A DNA stretch of 64,000 nucleotides from Methylobacterium sp. Leaf112 (GCF_001423295.1 NZ_LMNG01000033.1:124001-188000); one strand, 5' to 3'; positions 39,252 to 51,417 are shown, counted from the stretch's first letter. Notes: generated by a model not told the origin, from the letters alone. A program made the numbers and translations.

Positions 39252-39881
39252 ATGATGAGAGATCCGGTCGACTATTATAACTCCGCGCTCGTGCCCATGG
39301 TGGTCGAGCAGTCGAGCCGCGGCGAGCGTGCCTTCGACATCTATTCGCGCCTGTTGCGCGAGCGGATCATCTTCCTTACCGGCCCGGTGGAGGATTACGG
39401 CGCCTCGCTCATCGTGGCGCAGTTGCTCTTCCTCGAAGCCGAGAACCCGAAGAAGGAGATCTCCTTCTACATCAACTCGCCCGGCGGCGTGGTGACCTCG
39501 GGTCTGTCGATCTACGACACCATGCAGTTCATCCGTTGCCCGGTGACGACCCTTTGCGTCGGCCAGGCCGCGTCGATGGGTTCGCTTCTGCTCACCGCCG
39601 GCGAGCCCGGGCATCGCTTTGCCCTGCCGAACGCTCGCATCATGGTGCACCAGCCGTCGGGCGGCTTCCAGGGTCAGGCCACCGACATCCTGATCCATGC
39701 CCGCGAGATCGAGGCCCTGAAGAAGCGCCTCAACGAGATCTACGTGAAGCACACGGGACGGGACTACGACACCATCGTCCAGGCGCTCGAGCGCGACAAT
39801 TTCATGACGGCCGACGCCGCCAAGGAGTTCGGCCTCATCGACGAGGTGATCCAGAAGCGTCCGGAACCGGCTGCCGCCTGA
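39252..39881 (+). CDS. clpP: ATP-dependent Clp protease proteolytic subunit
   Basis: The 209-residue serine peptidase has catalytic Ser in GQAASMGSLLL, His in MVHQPSGG and the expected Asp near residue 175 (ALERDNFMTADAA). Helical heptamer-interface segments are intact. It forms the 14-mer chamber used by ClpX and ClpA. A GTG at 39249 and a second ATG at 39255 are alternative starts. It is followed by a hairpin and then clpX. Confidence 0.97.
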   Translation: MMRDPVDYYNSALVPMVVEQSSRGERAFDIYSRLLRERIIFLTGPVEDYGASLIVAQLLFLEAENPKKEISFYINSPGGVVTSGLSIYDTMQFIRCPVTTLCVGQAASMGSLLLTAGEPGHRFALPNARIMVHQPSGGFQGQATDILIHAREIEALKKRLNEIYVKHTGRDYDTIVQALERDNFMTADAAKEFGLIDEVIQKRPEPAAA

Positions 39882-39895
39882 TCCCGCCCGTAGGT

Positions 39896-39920
39896 GCCGG
39901 ACCCCATTCCGGGGTCCGGC
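39896..39920 (+). terminator. 10-bp hairpin between clpP and clpX
   Basis: GCCGGACCCC (39896-39905) pairs perfectly with GGGGTCCGGC (39911-39920) across a 5-base loop. No T-run follows, so it may attenuate or stabilise the clpP transcript instead of ending it. Confidence 0.55.
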
Positions 39921-40104
39921 CGCGTCGTTTCGAGGCGGAGCGTCGTCTCTGCCTTGATCCGGCCGCGGCCGCGTGCTTGCATCGTCAGTCTGATCCGAAA
40001 CCGGCAGATGCGCGCAGGTGACTGTTTCTTTAGGCCGATGCCATTAAATTCGAAGGATGCGTGTGCGCCCCGGACCGGCGCCATGCCCGCGAACGGAGAC
40101 CGAT

Positions 40105-41376
<1,272 letters not shown>

Positions 41377-41420
41377 GCGCTGCCTGACCCTGTCCGGCTC
41401 GCGTCCTGATGGCCGGCCTC

Positions 41421-41448
41421 GGGGCGGATGCTTGAAAACATCCGCCCC
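41421..41448 (+). terminator. 10-bp hairpin between clpX and lon
   Basis: GGGGCGGATG (41421-41430) pairs with CATCCGCCCC (41439-41448) around an 8-base loop containing AAAA. It lies 45 bases after clpX and lacks a T-run. Confidence 0.5.
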
Positions 41449-41627
41449 CGCTTCCATCTGAATTCAGACGCGCGATGGCCGCACGCTCGCCTTTCGAGGT
41501 GCGGTGTCCCGCCGCCAGCCGCTTCTCCGATAACACTTCCGACCCCTTCGCGGCCCGGTCGGCCCCTGGCAGGTTGCTTGCTCCCCGGAGGAGCGACTGC
41601 CCGGCGTCCCTCATGAGGAAGTCCGAC

Positions 41628-44054
<2,427 letters not shown>

Positions 44055-44068
44055 ACCGCTGACAGGCG

Positions 44069-44104
44069 AAGAGGCCCCGGAGGAAACTCTGGGGCCTCTT
44101 TCTT
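44069..44104 (+). terminator. Rho-independent terminator of lon
   Basis: Perfect 10-bp stem AAGAGGCCCC (44069-44078) with GGGGCCTCTT (44091-44100), then TCTT. It lies 15 bases after the lon stop. Confidence 0.88.
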
Positions 44105-44176
44105 CGTGCGGCTTCCCATCCTCGTGAGGCTACGGGTTGCGTGCCGACGGCCGCTTCGGTACGACACGGCGCGCCT

Positions 44177-44252
44177 GGGCGGTTAGCTCAGTTGGTAGAG
44201 CGTCTCCTTTACACGGAGAGGGTCGGCGGTTCGAGCCCGTCACCGCCCACCA
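44177..44252 (+). tRNA. tRNA-Val (anticodon UAC)
   Basis: The 76-nt cloverleaf has GGGCGGT acceptor pairing with ACCGCCC, D-arm TAGCTCAGTTGGTAGAGC, anticodon loop TTTACAC within TCTCC/GGAGA (anticodon TAC), and CCA encoded. Confidence 0.98.
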
Positions 44253-44293
44253 GGCCCTGTCCCGTCTCGCGGGACGACATCGGATCGCCTGAC

Positions 44294-44551
44294 ATGACCG
44301 AGCCACGCGGATTTCCCACCCCTTGGCTCGTCGTCGAGAAAGCGGAAAGCTTCTGCGTCGAGGATGCCGCCGGCGTGGCCGTCGCGTGGACCTATTTCTC
44401 GGACGATGAGGCTTCGCGCACGGCAACCGGCGCGATGACCCGTGACGAGGCGCAACGGATCGCGAAGGCGATCGCGATGATCCCCGAGATGCGAACCATC
44501 ATTCGAACCCTGCAGGACGGCCTGGCCGAGGCCGACACCGGCGAGAGCTGA
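44294..44551 (+). CDS. Conserved-looking hypothetical protein, 85 residues
   Basis: The protein begins MTEPRGFPTPWLVVEKAES, continues with a short strand-rich segment (VEDAAGVAVAWTYFSDDE) and ends in a helix (DEAQRIAKAIAMIPEM). The pattern, a small alpha-beta protein opening with FPxPW, is one I associate with rhizobial and methylobacterial small proteins of unknown role. It has no signal peptide. It is a lone gene 41 bases after tRNA-Val and convergent with the CAP lipoprotein. Confidence 0.75.
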   Translation: MTEPRGFPTPWLVVEKAESFCVEDAAGVAVAWTYFSDDEASRTATGAMTRDEAQRIAKAIAMIPEMRTIIRTLQDGLAEADTGES

Positions 44552-44557
44552 CGGCAC

Positions 44558-45058
44558 TCAGCCGCCGGCGAGGACCAGGGCCCAGAAGCGCTTGTAGCGA
44601 GTGCCCGGCGCATCGACGCGGGCGATGCCGACGCGCTTCAGTTGCGGCATCAGCATGTTCTTGTTGTGCTCCGGCGAAGACTTCCAGCGCGCCAGCACCT
44701 CGTCGAAGGTGTTCGAGCCTGCACTGAGATTCTCCGCCGCGTAGGCGCGGCCGAAGCCCGCCTCCGCCATGCGTGCATCGAAGGTGCCGCCGATCTCGTG
44801 GCTGAGACGGCCGGCCTTCGCATTGGAAGCCGCCTGATACGACGCGGCCCGGATCAGGCTGGTGTCGATCACCACCGGCCCGAGACCGTGCTGTGCCCGG
44901 TAGCGTGAGATGGCGGCGGCCGCTGCCTGCTCATCGAGGATCACGACGCTGGTCGGCGTATCGGGACCGAGGAGGGTGGGTGCGCTGCAACCGGCCAAAG
45001 TCACCGCGACGGATGCGGCCACGACGTAAGCGAAGGCGCGTGAGGATAACTTGGGCAT
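44558..45058 (-). CDS. CAP-domain lipoprotein
   Basis: The 166-residue protein has a lipoprotein signal (VAASVAVTLAGCSAP, lipobox LAGC) and a CAP/SCP domain: AISRYRAQHGLGPVVIDTSL, LSHEIGG, AENLSAGSNTFDEVLARWKSSPEHNKNM. The HNKNM and WALVLAGG segments complete the family. Bacterial CAP proteins are extracellular or periplasmic with unsettled function. The ATG at 45058 places the signal correctly; the frame runs further upstream without conservation. Confidence 0.9.
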   Translation of the reverse strand: MPKLSSRAFAYVVAASVAVTLAGCSAPTLLGPDTPTSVVILDEQAAAAAISRYRAQHGLGPVVIDTSLIRAASYQAASNAKAGRLSHEIGGTFDARMAEAGFGRAYAAENLSAGSNTFDEVLARWKSSPEHNKNMLMPQLKRVGIARVDAPGTRYKRFWALVLAGG

Positions 45059-45197
45059 CGGCTCATGGGCTCGGGCGGGATCGGCTCCATGCTTTTCCCG
45101 GTTCCATGCCCCTTGCGGCCCCATGCGGCGAAAACGCGGCATCGGTCCCACGCCGATCCGTTCGCTCGTCACCGTGGCATGCTGGGCACGCCCCGGC

Positions 45198-45413
45198 TCA
45201 GATCCGCGTACCCGGATCGCGTAACGGCGCACCGCAGCGCCATCCGGTGATGCGATAGTCCGGATGCGTCCCGACCCAGCGCGCCAGCTGCGGCTGTGCC
45301 ACGTGCTGGCAGGCACGCGCGTCGGCGACGTCGAGGGCGAGCCGCCGCGCTTCGCAAGTGTCCGGCGCGTTGGTCATGCAGGCTGTGAAGTAGAGGAAGA
45401 AAAACCCCGGCAT
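45198..45413 (-). CDS. Small four-cysteine protein, 71 residues
   Basis: The protein has a short hydrophobic N-terminus (PGFFFLYFTACM), then Cys12, Cys20, Cys35 and Cys60 in a C-x7-C-x14-C-x24-C pattern, with CEARRLALDV and GWRCGAPL. It resembles small alphaproteobacterial proteins probably exported and disulfide bonded. A related protein with the same last spacing is encoded at 55452. It stands alone between the CAP gene and tRNA-Asp. Confidence 0.7.
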   Translation of the reverse strand: MPGFFFLYFTACMTNAPDTCEARRLALDVADARACQHVAQPQLARWVGTHPDYRITGWRCGAPLRDPGTRI

Positions 45414-45600
45414 CGTTCACCCTCCGCAAGCCTGGGCCGACGACACGAGCATCGTCCGGCCGGTTGCGTTCGATGAGCTTAGGATTCCCACAAGCGAAAG
45501 CGAGCCGGCGCAACGTCGCCGCCGCGGGCAGGCGGGACCTTGGGGACCCGAAGTCCCTGCAACACCTTGCAACACAATGCAGATTGTCGGGGAATAAAAA

Positions 45601-45677
45601 TGGCGCGGGCGACGGGACTCGAACCCGCGACCTCCGGCGTGACAGGCCGGCACTCTAACCAACTGAGCTACGCCCGC
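45601..45677 (-). tRNA. tRNA-Asp (anticodon GUC), copy 1
   Basis: The 77-nt cloverleaf reads GCGGGCGTAGCTCAGTTGG on the minus strand, with anticodon loop CTGTCAC in CCGGC/GCCGG (anticodon GTC) and GGTTCGAGTCC T-arm. CCA is encoded. Confidence 0.98.
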
Positions 45678-45754
45678 GTGGCGTGGAAAGCGATCCGCAC
45701 AAGACACGTTTCGCGTCGCGCGAGATCGAACTTTCGGAATGGTAGACTTGTAAA

Positions 45755-45831
45755 TGGCGCGGGCGACGGGACTCGAACCCGCGACCTCCGGCGTGACAGG
45801 CCGGCACTCTAACCAACTGAGCTACGCCCGC
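45755..45831 (-). tRNA. tRNA-Asp (anticodon GUC), copy 2
   Basis: It is identical over all 77 bases to the copy 77 bases away, on the same strand, with CCA encoded. The spacer between copies is not duplicated. Confidence 0.98.
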
Positions 45832-46054
45832 ATGGCGTCCCGCCTCGTCTCCGCTGCGGTGTCGGGGGTGTATGTTCGGCCGCCCGGGCTGTCAAGCAGC
45901 CTGCGGCGGCATCCCGCAAGATCGTTCGGGCGTAAACGTGACCGCTTCCGTGGCCTCCTCCGGACGAAGCCGACGTCGAGCCTTGATCGAGGGCAGGGAA
46001 CACCGGGGCCGCCCCGCGGCTTGTCCGAGCGTCGAACCCGTGTGGGAGGTGCCC

Positions 46055-46573
46055 GTGTTTCGTGTCCTCCGCACCTTGGGCCTCGCACTGGGCGTGCTTG
46101 CGGGCATCGTTGGGGCGCAGGGACCTGAGTTCGCTCAGCAGTATGGCCAGCGGTTGGCTGGGACCGTCGAGGAGTTGCGCCGCGTGGTCGCCGGGTTCGA
46201 AGCCGATGCACAGGCGACGGGACATACCCGTGACAGTGCCATTGCGCGGCTGCGCGGCGATTCCGATGCTCTTGTTTCTCGACGTGGGGCAGCCGCGCGC
46301 GCGGATCTCGACCGGCTCGCCACCCTAGCGGCACGCCGCGCCGCCCTCGACACCGCCGGTGGTCCTCTCGGCCGACTTGCGGCCCTGATCCGCGACCCCG
46401 ACCTCCATCTCGCGCGGGCGACCTACGAGGACTATCGCCCCGCGATCCCGACGACCGCCGATGGCTTGGTGGCCGGGCTCCTCGGGTTCCTCGCCGCGTG
46501 GGCGGGATGGCGGGTTCTGTGCGACTTCGGGCGGCGTCTGATCTATCGACCGTCCGTCTCGGTCACGGCCTGA
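46055..46573 (+). CDS. DUF2937 family protein
   Basis: The 172-residue protein has an N-terminal hydrophobic helix (LRTLGLALGVLAGIVGAQ), a conserved PEFAQQYGQRLAGTVEELRRVVAGFEADA core, and a C-terminal membrane helix (GLVAGLLGFLAAWAGWRVL). DUF2937 proteins have no known function and are probably inner-membrane anchored with a periplasmic coiled middle. The GTG at 46055 is chosen because GGGAGG lies just upstream; the open frame further up has no conservation. Confidence 0.82.
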   Translation: MFRVLRTLGLALGVLAGIVGAQGPEFAQQYGQRLAGTVEELRRVVAGFEADAQATGHTRDSAIARLRGDSDALVSRRGAAARADLDRLATLAARRAALDTAGGPLGRLAALIRDPDLHLARATYEDYRPAIPTTADGLVAGLLGFLAAWAGWRVLCDFGRRLIYRPSVSVTA

Positions 46574-46698
46574 ACCGTGTCCGCCAGGGCACAGGTGTTG
46601 CACGGCATCTACAGCCCGACCAGGACGAGTGCACTACGACTGGCGCCGTAGCGCGCGGGTCAACTCGTGGCGCCGGTTCACAGTCGACAGTCGCAATC

Positions 46699-47928
46699 AT
46701 GGCGCGTGCGTCCCACCCTTCTGTCGATCCGGCCCTCGATGCCGCCGCGCTCCTGCGGCGCATCGGGTTCTTCGGCCTGTTCGTCCTCGTGCCGGTGACG
46801 ACGCAGATGGGTCGCCGCGCGGCCGTCATTCTGGCGCCCATCGCCGTGGTGCTGCTGGTGCTGGCCAGCGCCATCGACGGCAAATCCGGGCCGTGGAGGC
46901 CAGCCGCTGGGCGCCTGCTGCGGATGCCGGCCTTCCTCGCCGGGCTCCTCGTCATCCTGTGGGCGGCTCTGTCCCTGGTGTGGACGCCGTTCCTCGATCT
47001 TGCCGCCGAGCGGTTGCTCAACCTGATCGCGACGATCCTTCTGACCTTCGCGGGCTATCTCGCCCTGCCGGAGCGGATGCGTTCGGCCAACCTCTACCTC
47101 CTGCCCGTGGGCACCGCGGCCGCCGCCCTCGTGGCGATTCTGCTCGGCCTGTTCGGGCATCGTCTCCCAGGAACGCCAACGGAGATCGATGGAACTCTGG
47201 ACCGTGGATTGACGCTTCTCGCGCTCCTGGTCTGGCCGGCCGTGGCGTGGCTGCGCTCGCGCGGGCGCGACCTCGAATCCCTAGGCCTCGCGCTCCTCGT
47301 GGCCGTGGCCCTGGTGGTTTCGCCGAACGCGCTTCAACTCACAGCCTTGGCGGCGGGCGCCGCCGCCTTCGCCCTCACCAGTCTCCGGCCGTTCCTCGGC
47401 GTACGCGTCGCAAGCCTCGGTGCGGCAGCCCTCTTGGTGGGGGCGCCTCTGCTGCCGTTCCTCGCTCGACCCGTCGCCTCGACCCTGCTCGGCCCGGCTT
47501 CGCCCGGCGCCCTGTCGCTCAAGACCTGGCAGAAGATCGTCACCACGGAGCCGTTGCGCCTCGTCACGGGGCACGGTTTCGAGACGGCGCTGCGGGGCAG
47601 GATCGTTAATCTCCTCCCGGCCAATGCGCCCACCACGCTGCTGTTCGAGTTGTGGTACGAACTGGGCGTCGTCGGCGCAGTCGCCGCGGCGTTCGCGCTT
47701 CAGGCCGCGATCCGCCGCAGCGGACGGGGGACGCCCGTCCTCGTCCCCGGCGCCATGGCAGCCTTCGCCGCCGCATTCACCATCACCTGTATCGGTGTCG
47801 GCCTGACGGTGATGTGGTGGCTCACCACCCTGACGGTCGTGATCCTGGCCTTCGTCGCCGTGGCACGCGGCCAGTTCCGCACCCGCCGCCCGAAGGCGAG
47901 CCAGATCGGTCACCCGGAGACCCTCTGA
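46699..47928 (+). CDS. O-antigen ligase-like membrane protein
   Basis: The 409-residue protein has about 10-12 helices and a Wzy/WaaL-type loop between helices containing TTEPLRLVTGHGFETALRG, with NAPTTLLFELWYELGVVGA after it, the usual position of the catalytic loop and its conserved Gly and His. No glycosyltransferase is adjacent, so the glycan it polymerises or transfers is unknown. An orphan member of this family is not rare. It starts 126 bases after the DUF2937 gene. Confidence 0.78.
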   Translation: MARASHPSVDPALDAAALLRRIGFFGLFVLVPVTTQMGRRAAVILAPIAVVLLVLASAIDGKSGPWRPAAGRLLRMPAFLAGLLVILWAALSLVWTPFLDLAAERLLNLIATILLTFAGYLALPERMRSANLYLLPVGTAAAALVAILLGLFGHRLPGTPTEIDGTLDRGLTLLALLVWPAVAWLRSRGRDLESLGLALLVAVALVVSPNALQLTALAAGAAAFALTSLRPFLGVRVASLGAAALLVGAPLLPFLARPVASTLLGPASPGALSLKTWQKIVTTEPLRLVTGHGFETALRGRIVNLLPANAPTTLLFELWYELGVVGAVAAAFALQAAIRRSGRGTPVLVPGAMAAFAAAFTITCIGVGLTVMWWLTTLTVVILAFVAVARGQFRTRRPKASQIGHPETL

Positions 47929-47970
47929 GCCTCCGGCGCGACGCCTGTTTCGTAGGCCACCGCTCCGGGC

Positions 47971-48450
47971 TCAACCGTCGGAACGTGCCTCGATGCCGGC
48001 CATGTCGACGTCCGACAGGCCGAAATGGTGCCCGATCTCGTGGACGAGGACATGGGTGACGAGGTGCCCGAGGGTTTCCTCGTGCTCGGCCCAATAATCG
48101 AGCAAGGGCCGACGGTAGAGCCAGATCTGGTTTGGCATCTGGCCGGTCGTGAAGTCGCCCGATTGCGCCAGTCCGATGCCCCGGAACAGGCCGAGCAGAT
48201 CGAATTCGCTGGCGCAGTCCATCTCGATCAGAGTGTCGTCGTCGGGAAAGTCGTCGACATGGATGACGATCCCCGGGCAAAGGGCACGAAACGCAGCCGG
48301 GAGATCTACGAACGCCGCATGAGCGAGCGCTTCGATGTCGTCCAGGGACGGAGCATGACGTTCGGCCCAAGGCTCTTGCCGTGTATCCTCTTGCCGTGTG
48401 TCACCCTGCCGCGTGTCCTCCAGACTCTGGTCGTCCTGCAGGCCGCTCAC
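47971..48450 (-). CDS. Zincin-like metallopeptidase family protein
   Basis: The 159-residue protein ends with an HExxH zinc motif (VLVHEIGHHFGLSDVDM) after an FPDDDTLIEMD-type core. This is the small metallopeptidase family (Zincin_1). The substrate is unknown. The N-terminal 30 residues hold three copies of a DTRQ-containing pentad (DTRQG, DTRQE, DTRQE) before the conserved HAPSLDDIEALAH region. The ATG overlaps the stop of the upstream HAD gene by four bases, so they are co-translated. Confidence 0.88.
   Translation of the reverse strand: MSGLQDDQSLEDTRQGDTRQEDTRQEPWAERHAPSLDDIEALAHAAFVDLPAAFRALCPGIVIHVDDFPDDDTLIEMDCASEFDLLGLFRGIGLAQSGDFTTGQMPNQIWLYRRPLLDYWAEHEETLGHLVTHVLVHEIGHHFGLSDVDMAGIEARSDG
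48373..48420. repeat. Three 15-bp tandem repeats inside the metallopeptidase gene
   Basis: Three imperfect copies of a 15-base unit encode DTRQG-DTRQE-DTRQE at residues about 12-26. The unit keeps frame, so copy-number change would lengthen the disordered N-terminus without breaking the gene. Confidence 0.75.
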
Positions 48451-49175
48451 CGGATCACCGGTAGGACGCGGTGCGTGAGGAAGCCCGCGAGATCGCTCGT
48501 GATGTGGTCGATATGCGCTTGCTGCACCGCTTCCTGCTCGAACGCCTCCCGGAACGGATCGAGGGTTCGGGGCACGACCAACACGGTCGCCATGCCGATC
48601 TCATGCGGCACTACGAGATTGCGGGCGATGTCCTCGAACAGAACCGAACGGCGCGGATCGACCCCGTGGCGGAGGAGAAAACGCTCATAGGTTGAGCGTT
48701 CGGGTTTGGGCACGAAATCCGCGTCGGCGATATCGAACACGTCTTCGAAATGGTCGAGAATTCCGAGTTTTCGCGCCACGCTCTCGGCGTGCCGACGCGA
48801 TCCATTGGTGAGGATGAGCTTGCGGCCGGGCAACTCGGCGATGGCGGTCCCCAGGGCCGGGTCGAGGCTGATGCTCGAATGGTCGATGTCGTGAGCGAAA
48901 TCGAGAAAATCGTGCGGATCGATGGCCGCCTCAATCATCAGCGCTTTTAGGGTGGTGCCATAGCGATGGTAGAAATACTTCTGCAGGGCACGCGCCGAGA
49001 GCCCATCGAGACCGTAGAGGCGCATGACGTAGAGGGTGATCCGCTCGTCCACCTGTGGCCAAACCCGTGCGTCGCTCGGGTAGAGCGTGTTGTCGAGATC
49101 GAACACCCAGGTGTCGACATGATCGAACCCACGGGATCGGACGGAGGTGAAATGGTTTTCGCCGGGAAGGAACAA
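48447..49175 (-). CDS. HAD-family pyrimidine 5'-nucleotidase
   Basis: The 242-residue phosphatase has HAD motif I in WVFDLDNTLYPSD (catalytic Asp pair near 25-27), a cap of the Sdt1-like type (ALQKYFYHRYGTTLKAL), motif II LILTNGSRRH and motifs III/IV KPERSTYE, LFEDIARNL. It likely dephosphorylates UMP/CMP or similar. The best upstream start is TTG at 49175; there is no nearer ATG or GTG before motif I, so the N-terminus is uncertain. It overlaps the metallopeptidase gene by ATGA. Confidence 0.88.
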   Translation of the reverse strand: MFLPGENHFTSVRSRGFDHVDTWVFDLDNTLYPSDARVWPQVDERITLYVMRLYGLDGLSARALQKYFYHRYGTTLKALMIEAAIDPHDFLDFAHDIDHSSISLDPALGTAIAELPGRKLILTNGSRRHAESVARKLGILDHFEDVFDIADADFVPKPERSTYERFLLRHGVDPRRSVLFEDIARNLVVPHEIGMATVLVVPRTLDPFREAFEQEAVQQAHIDHITSDLAGFLTHRVLPVIR

Positions 49176-49583
49176 GGCGCTTCGACTTAAGGGTTGGGCC
49201 GGATGATCCGGCCGGGACGGCTAAGATGGGGCATGGCGCCGAAATTGGAAGCGCCAAGGTTCGCCAATGGCCCGAATGGTGCATTGCGGTCTGATATGGG
49301 ACAGGGCCATTGTTCACCCTGGAATCTATCGAAGCCTCGTACGTCGAGTTTGTCTTCGACTTGCGCATTCGCGCGCCAAGGATGCTGTTTATTTCGTCAC
49401 CACCTTCCTGTATTCGCTCATGGACACGAAGACCAAACCCCTGTCTAGCGTTTGTCGATCCGGCGCAAATGGGTAGGCTTGGCGCTGTTTTTAAACATTC
49501 ATATACGACCCCAGTCTTAGGTTGGGTTCAGCCCGTCTCACGACGATCCCAATCGACACGTCGAACCCTTTGGGAGGGATGCA
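49176..49583. other. 408-base intergenic region between HAD and sia genes
   Basis: This separates the divergent HAD and siaB genes and must hold both promoters. A sigma-70-type pair for sia is noted near 49479-49507. A GGAAC near 49167 lies 18 bases from GGTT, off the EcfG spacing and sequence. No RNA gene or terminator is apparent. Confidence 0.45.
49479..49507 (+). promoter_or_regulatory. Possible sigma-70 promoter of the sia operon
   Basis: TTGGCG (49479-49484) and TATACG (49502-49507) are separated by 17 bases in an AT-rich pocket (TTTTTAAACATTCA), 77 bases before the siaB TTG start. Confidence 0.45.
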
Positions 49584-50135
49584 TTGCTCGCCCAAGATTT
49601 TCGGAGCTTCTTCAACGCGTCGCGACGTGAGGGCGTGATCCTGTCGTTCGGCGGTGATCTCTCGGAGAACGTTCTTTTTTCCCTCGGGGAAGTGCTGAAA
49701 TTGCGCATGGGCCAGGATGCGACGCATTCGAGTGTCACGAAGCGCGTCTTCGGTATCTTCGTCGAGCAGGCGCAGAACATCATCCGCTACTCGGCCGACA
49801 AGGTCGCCGAGCCAACGGGTTCCCGCGGTCTGATCAGCGCCGGCATGATCGTCGTCGGGGTCGCTGGCGAGCGGTTCTACGTGGTGTGCGGCAACGAGGT
49901 CCCGGACGGCGATGTCCCGACCCTGCGCGCGCGCCTCGATCACTTGACCACGATGACAGGTGACGAGTTGAAGGCGTTCTACCGTGAGAAACTCCGTCAG
50001 CCGCCCGACGAGGGAAGCCTCGGCGGTAGTATCGGCCTCATCGAGATCGCCCGCCGGTCGAGCGCGCCCGTCGAGTACGATTTCCAGGAACTCGGCGATG
50101 GGCGGAGCTTCTTCTGCCTCAAAGCCTACATCTGA
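49584..50135 (+). CDS. siaB: SiaB family protein kinase
   Basis: The 183-residue protein resembles SiaB (DUF6272), which phosphorylates SiaC in the Pseudomonas SiaABCD pathway. Its GHKL-like features include EQAQNIIRYSADK, reminiscent of an N-box, and an RGLISAGMIVVGVAGERFYV strand region. It begins at a TTG preceded by GGGAGGG; the nearby ATG at 49579 is out of frame. It opens a four-gene operon with 14 bases to siaC. Confidence 0.85.
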   Translation: MLAQDFRSFFNASRREGVILSFGGDLSENVLFSLGEVLKLRMGQDATHSSVTKRVFGIFVEQAQNIIRYSADKVAEPTGSRGLISAGMIVVGVAGERFYVVCGNEVPDGDVPTLRARLDHLTTMTGDELKAFYREKLRQPPDEGSLGGSIGLIEIARRSSAPVEYDFQELGDGRSFFCLKAYI

Positions 50136-50149
50136 ACGGCGCCGGACCG

Positions 50150-50536
50150 ATGGATACCATCAGCCTTCCCGCGACCGAGCGGTCGCCGCGCATCGATTTC
50201 GATTTCGGGCGCGGCCACCTCGCCTTGCGCGGCGAATCCTATCCCGAGGACGCCGCGGCGTTCTACGGACCGCTTCTTCAGGCCCTCCGGGGATATCTCG
50301 CCGAGGCCGCCACCGATCCCATCGTGTTCGAAGTCGGGCTTGCTTACTTCAATTCCTCGAGTGCCAAGGCGCTCATGAATCTGTTCATGCCCCTGGAGGA
50401 TGCCGCCGCCGAGGGTCGGCCGGTGACGATCCGCTGGTTCTACGCCGATGGCGACGAGACAATCGCGGAAGCCGGTGAGGATTTCGCCGCCGATTTCTCC
50501 CATGCCCGCTTCGAGATGGTCGAGGAGTTCGCATGA
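50150..50536 (+). CDS. siaC: SiaC family regulatory phosphoprotein
   Basis: The 128-residue protein matches the SiaC (DUF1987) fold: SPRIDFDFGRGHLALRGESYPED, and the phosphoacceptor segment YFNSSSAKALMN. In Pseudomonas SiaC the acceptor is Thr68; here the aligned residue is Ser69. Unphosphorylated SiaC binds and activates the SiaD diguanylate cyclase; SiaB phosphorylates and SiaA dephosphorylates it. Its stop overlaps the siaD start. Confidence 0.88.
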   Translation: MDTISLPATERSPRIDFDFGRGHLALRGESYPEDAAAFYGPLLQALRGYLAEAATDPIVFEVGLAYFNSSSAKALMNLFMPLEDAAAEGRPVTIRWFYADGDETIAEAGEDFAADFSHARFEMVEEFA

Positions 50537-51417
50537 CGCCGGTGCCCAAGGCCGCGCCCCGTGCCGCCACGGCCCGCCCCGCGAGCGACGCCTTCAGCCT
50601 CTACGATGCCGAGGAAGCCGTGATCCGGCAAGCTGAGACGATGCTGGCTGGGCTTTCCGATGCCGCCGCCGGCGTCAACGCCTTGGCGGAAGCGTACCGC
50701 CGCGGCTACCGCGAGCAGCAACGCCTCGTCCGCATGAGCGACCGGATGCAACTCGATTTGCAGAAGGCCAATCACTGCCTCGCCGAGCAGCGTCGCGATC
50801 TCCAGGCGCTCAACGAAGCGCTCTCCAGGGAGATCGAACACCGCTCGCGCCTCGAAGCCGAACTGCGCCGCCTCGCCGACACCGACGACCTGACGGGTGC
50901 CCTGGCCCGGCGGCGCTTCATGGAGATGAGCGTCCGCGCGTGGCAGCGCCATGCGACCGACGGCACGCCGATCACCGTCATGATGCTCGATCTCGACCGC
51001 TTCAAGCTCGTGAACGACAGCTTTGGGCACGCCGCCGGTGATGCGGCTCTCGTCGCTTGTGTGGCGGCCTGCCTGGCGAACCTGCGTCCACACGATATCA
51101 TCGGCCGCACCGGCGGCGAGGAGTTCGCCGTTCTGCTTCCGAACACCGCCCTCGACGCGGCCCTGGCGATCGCCGAACGTCTGCGGGTCGCGGTCGCATC
51201 GGCCGCGATCGAGACGCCGGGCGGGACCGTCATCCTGTCCGTCAGCATCGGCGTCGCCGAGGCCCGACCCGGTGAATCCCTCGAAGCCGCCATGCAGCGC
51301 GCGGACGCCGCCCTCTATACGGCCAAGGACAGCGGACGCGATCGTGTGCGCAGTGCCCCCGATGCATTGGGCTCCGCCCCCGGTCGACCGATCCGCATGA
51401 CCCCCGAGGGCCCATGA
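50533..51417 (+). CDS. siaD: SiaD-like diguanylate cyclase
   Basis: The 294-residue protein has an N-terminal coiled coil (about 60-110, YRREQQRLVRMSDRMQLDL-like) and a GGDEF domain at about 120-285. The active site is GGEEF (194-198), and an RxxD inhibitory site (RPHD, 185-188) lies exactly five residues upstream, so product feedback is expected. It has no membrane segment, like Pseudomonas SiaD. It makes cyclic di-GMP when engaged by SiaC. It overlaps both neighbours by four bases. Confidence 0.9.
   Translation: MTPVPKAAPRAATARPASDAFSLYDAEEAVIRQAETMLAGLSDAAAGVNALAEAYRRGYREQQRLVRMSDRMQLDLQKANHCLAEQRRDLQALNEALSREIEHRSRLEAELRRLADTDDLTGALARRRFMEMSVRAWQRHATDGTPITVMMLDLDRFKLVNDSFGHAAGDAALVACVAACLANLRPHDIIGRTGGEEFAVLLPNTALDAALAIAERLRVAVASAAIETPGGTVILSVSIGVAEARPGESLEAAMQRADAALYTAKDSGRDRVRSAPDALGSAPGRPIRMTPEGP

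Noticed and set aside
49160..49197. EcfG promoter near the HAD gene
   Set aside because: GGAAC is followed by GGTT after 18 bases, which fails both the CGTT motif and the spacing, and its direction (plus) does not face the HAD gene.
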